DNA of 47,499 nucleotides, from NCBI GenBank assembly GCA_905478925.1, contig CAJQKQ010000121.1:1-47499 (forward strand). The letters are read 5' to 3'. The DNA is from an uncultured Verrucomicrobiales bacterium (lineage in GTDB: Bacteria > Verrucomicrobiota > Verrucomicrobiia > Verrucomicrobiales > Akkermansiaceae). The notes beneath the pieces were generated by a model. The model saw only the letters and a list, made by a program, of their open reading frames with translations, was not told the DNA's origin and did no database searches. Position 1 is the first letter of the stretch. Every line of letters starts with the position of its first letter. Below are positions 46,220 through 47,499 of the stretch, in pieces. Both the position numbers and the translations under genes were made by a program.

Positions 46220-47407
46220 TCACCTGCGAGGGTAGATTGTGTTCCGAATCGTGACGAGAGTTTCATCGGGCAGCGACGACTGGAAACCACCATTGGGAAA
46301 ACTCCTTTTTGCTATGGCACGGATTGTCTCTCCCAGTGCAAGGGCGACTCGAAGCTCTCCAAGTTGATAAAAATCCGTGATGATAGTTTCCGCGTCGCGG
46401 AGTTGGTGTAATAGCGCAGCGCGCCGAATTTCCAGTTGCTGTGCCGCGTCGTTTCGGATTTTAAGAGCCTTTTTACGAGACTTTTGCGCTTCATCCTTGC
46501 GAATGGTTCCGAACCCATTCGGCTTCATCCTTTCGATAGCGTGGCGATCATGTGCGGATGCTTCTGACCGAGCCGTGGCGTTGGTGAAGATTTGGCGGGA
46601 AAGCAGGAACTCAGCACGAAACACATTTCGAATGGTGTTGTGGAGTCGTTGAGTCCGGACTTTCAGTGCTCCATTCTGAGTGGCAGCGAGCGATGAGAGG
46701 TTCTTGATTACATTGCCGGCTCCTTCCAAATCACGACTGATCAGTGGCCACAGCGTATCACTCAATTTGGTTGGCCCCGTGGGCTGATCCTTGTTTGCTT
46801 CTTGTGGGCTGATTAGTGTTCCATTTTTCCAGACCCATCCGTCAGATTTGCGGGCTTCGTTTCGGATCACTTCCTCGATTTCATCCCTCCGCAATGCTAC
46901 GGCTTCGCGCTTCCGCCGCTCGAGCATGGAGGCGATCTCTTGCGGTGTGACCCAAATGCCTTCAAATCGCACTTCACCCGAATCGAAACGTTCGAGATGT
47001 GCCGAGATTGCCCCCCCGCACTGAGCGAGCAATGCCGAACTGAGCGAATAGCGGGCGGAGAACGCCTCGATTGAAGATACCCAAGTCCGCAGTAAAGCCG
47101 CTTCCGCTTCCGTCTGAACCGATTGGGGTATTGAGCTAGGGGTCTCGATGTAGTCCGCGAGCCTTGACCGCTGAATGTCGACATTTCCCCGTGAGGTAAC
47201 GATACGGAGATAGGGTCCGTGGGAGTCGATGATGCGAAGATAGACTACGGGTCTTGCGGTGCTGTCCCGGTGAAAAGGTTGCTCTTTGAGAACCGCCACG
47301 CCACCGGCGTGCACTGTGCCGGGCAGGAACGACAAGAGCATGCTGAGCGCCAGAACGATGAACCGGTAGCGATGGATGAGTGTTTTCAAAGTAAGAACCA
47401 ACCACAT
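46220..47407 (-). CDS. Secreted protein of unknown function
   Basis: A 395-residue protein from ATG 47407, with an N-terminal hydrophobic segment (FIVLALSMLLSFLPGTVHA) that looks like a signal peptide cut before GGVAV. The frame continues upstream to the window edge, so an earlier start cannot be excluded. The mature part begins with a beta-rich segment (VVYLRIIDSHGPYLRIVTSR, SRLADYIETPSSIP), then is predominantly helical and rich in Arg, Ala and Glu (MLERRKREAVALRRDEIEEV, KSRKKALKIRNDAAQQLEIR), suggesting a coiled-coil stalk. WVWKNGTLISPQEA near 225 resembles a short repeat seen in secreted verrucomicrobial proteins. No family assigned. Confidence 0.7.
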   Translation of the reverse strand: MWLVLTLKTLIHRYRFIVLALSMLLSFLPGTVHAGGVAVLKEQPFHRDSTARPVVYLRIIDSHGPYLRIVTSRGNVDIQRSRLADYIETPSSIPQSVQTEAEAALLRTWVSSIEAFSARYSLSSALLAQCGGAISAHLERFDSGEVRFEGIWVTPQEIASMLERRKREAVALRRDEIEEVIRNEARKSDGWVWKNGTLISPQEANKDQPTGPTKLSDTLWPLISRDLEGAGNVIKNLSSLAATQNGALKVRTQRLHNTIRNVFRAEFLLSRQIFTNATARSEASAHDRHAIERMKPNGFGTIRKDEAQKSRKKALKIRNDAAQQLEIRRAALLHQLRDAETIITDFYQLGELRVALALGETIRAIAKRSFPNGGFQSSLPDETLVTIRNTIYPRR

Positions 47408-47499
47408 AGATAACAAACTACCCAAGCTGTGGATTACACTACTTAAGCTAATCTCTACTGTTTTGGGACGCAAGCTTCGTCGTCCAGCGCTCGGCATAG

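Overview
The window looks like a chromosomal segment of a member of the Verrucomicrobiota, probably Verrucomicrobiales. Three things point there: a PVC-type CxxCH heme protein with a beta-propeller and HEAT-like region, a DUF1080 secreted hydrolase, and a perfect copy of the published verrucomicrobial LexA palindrome (TGTTC-N4-GAACA) in front of a Y-family polymerase gene. The taxonomic call is inference from gene content; no rRNA or tRNA gene was found.

Layout. 1-9180 is mostly plus-strand housekeeping: the tail of a laccase-domain protein, ispE, a SNF2/SWIM helicase, an N-acetylmuramoyl-L-alanine amidase, recN and fmt, with one YeeZ-like dehydrogenase on the minus strand. 9193-14772 is minus strand: a PatB/MalY aminotransferase, the CxxCH protein, and a translesion polymerase gene broken by one in-frame TAA under a LexA operator. 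14861-17745 holds avtA, a small membrane protein, a MITE-like element with a 5-bp target duplication, and a DUF1080 protein. 17981-22021 is a chaperone block (dnaK, groES, groL) closed by a terminator. 22027-26862 is a minus-strand group: FAH-family enzyme, split pqiA, pqiB, pqiC and a HIT protein. popT (DUF368) is followed by a convergent cyclophilin-plsY-gpsA operon.

30467-32250 is disturbed. It contains a possible small RNA with a terminator, a frameshifted and truncated PhcB-like gene, and a truncated FadL-type porin gene meeting it tail to tail, plus an intact 54-aa lipoprotein ORF too short for most ORF callers. 32258-36255 is a minus-strand run: pseudopilin, nadA, two bactofilins (one with zinc ribbons) and a YfgM-like TPR membrane protein. 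dnaE (36394-39864) is followed by an accessory stretch: a disrupted TIR-domain membrane-protein gene bracketed by a second, diverged copy of the dnaE 3' end, two small hypothetical genes and an FG-GAP gene with an in-frame stop. A four-domain FKBP, trmJ, a DUF1456 (YehS) protein and a secreted unknown finish the window.

Themes. Protein folding recurs (DnaK, GroES, GroEL, cyclophilin lipoprotein, tetra-FKBP), as do envelope maintenance (PqiABC, PopT, PlsY/GpsA, amidase, bactofilins) and genome maintenance (SNF2, RecN, Y-polymerase, DnaE). I did not find a complete undescribed defence or biosynthetic system. The strongest novel signals are the MITE, the TIR remnant between the dnaE 3' copies, the LexA-controlled broken polymerase, the candidate minus-strand RNA at 30.5-30.7 kb, and the A-B-B-A FKBP protein. 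At least five coding sequences are broken; I cannot tell biological decay from assembly error.
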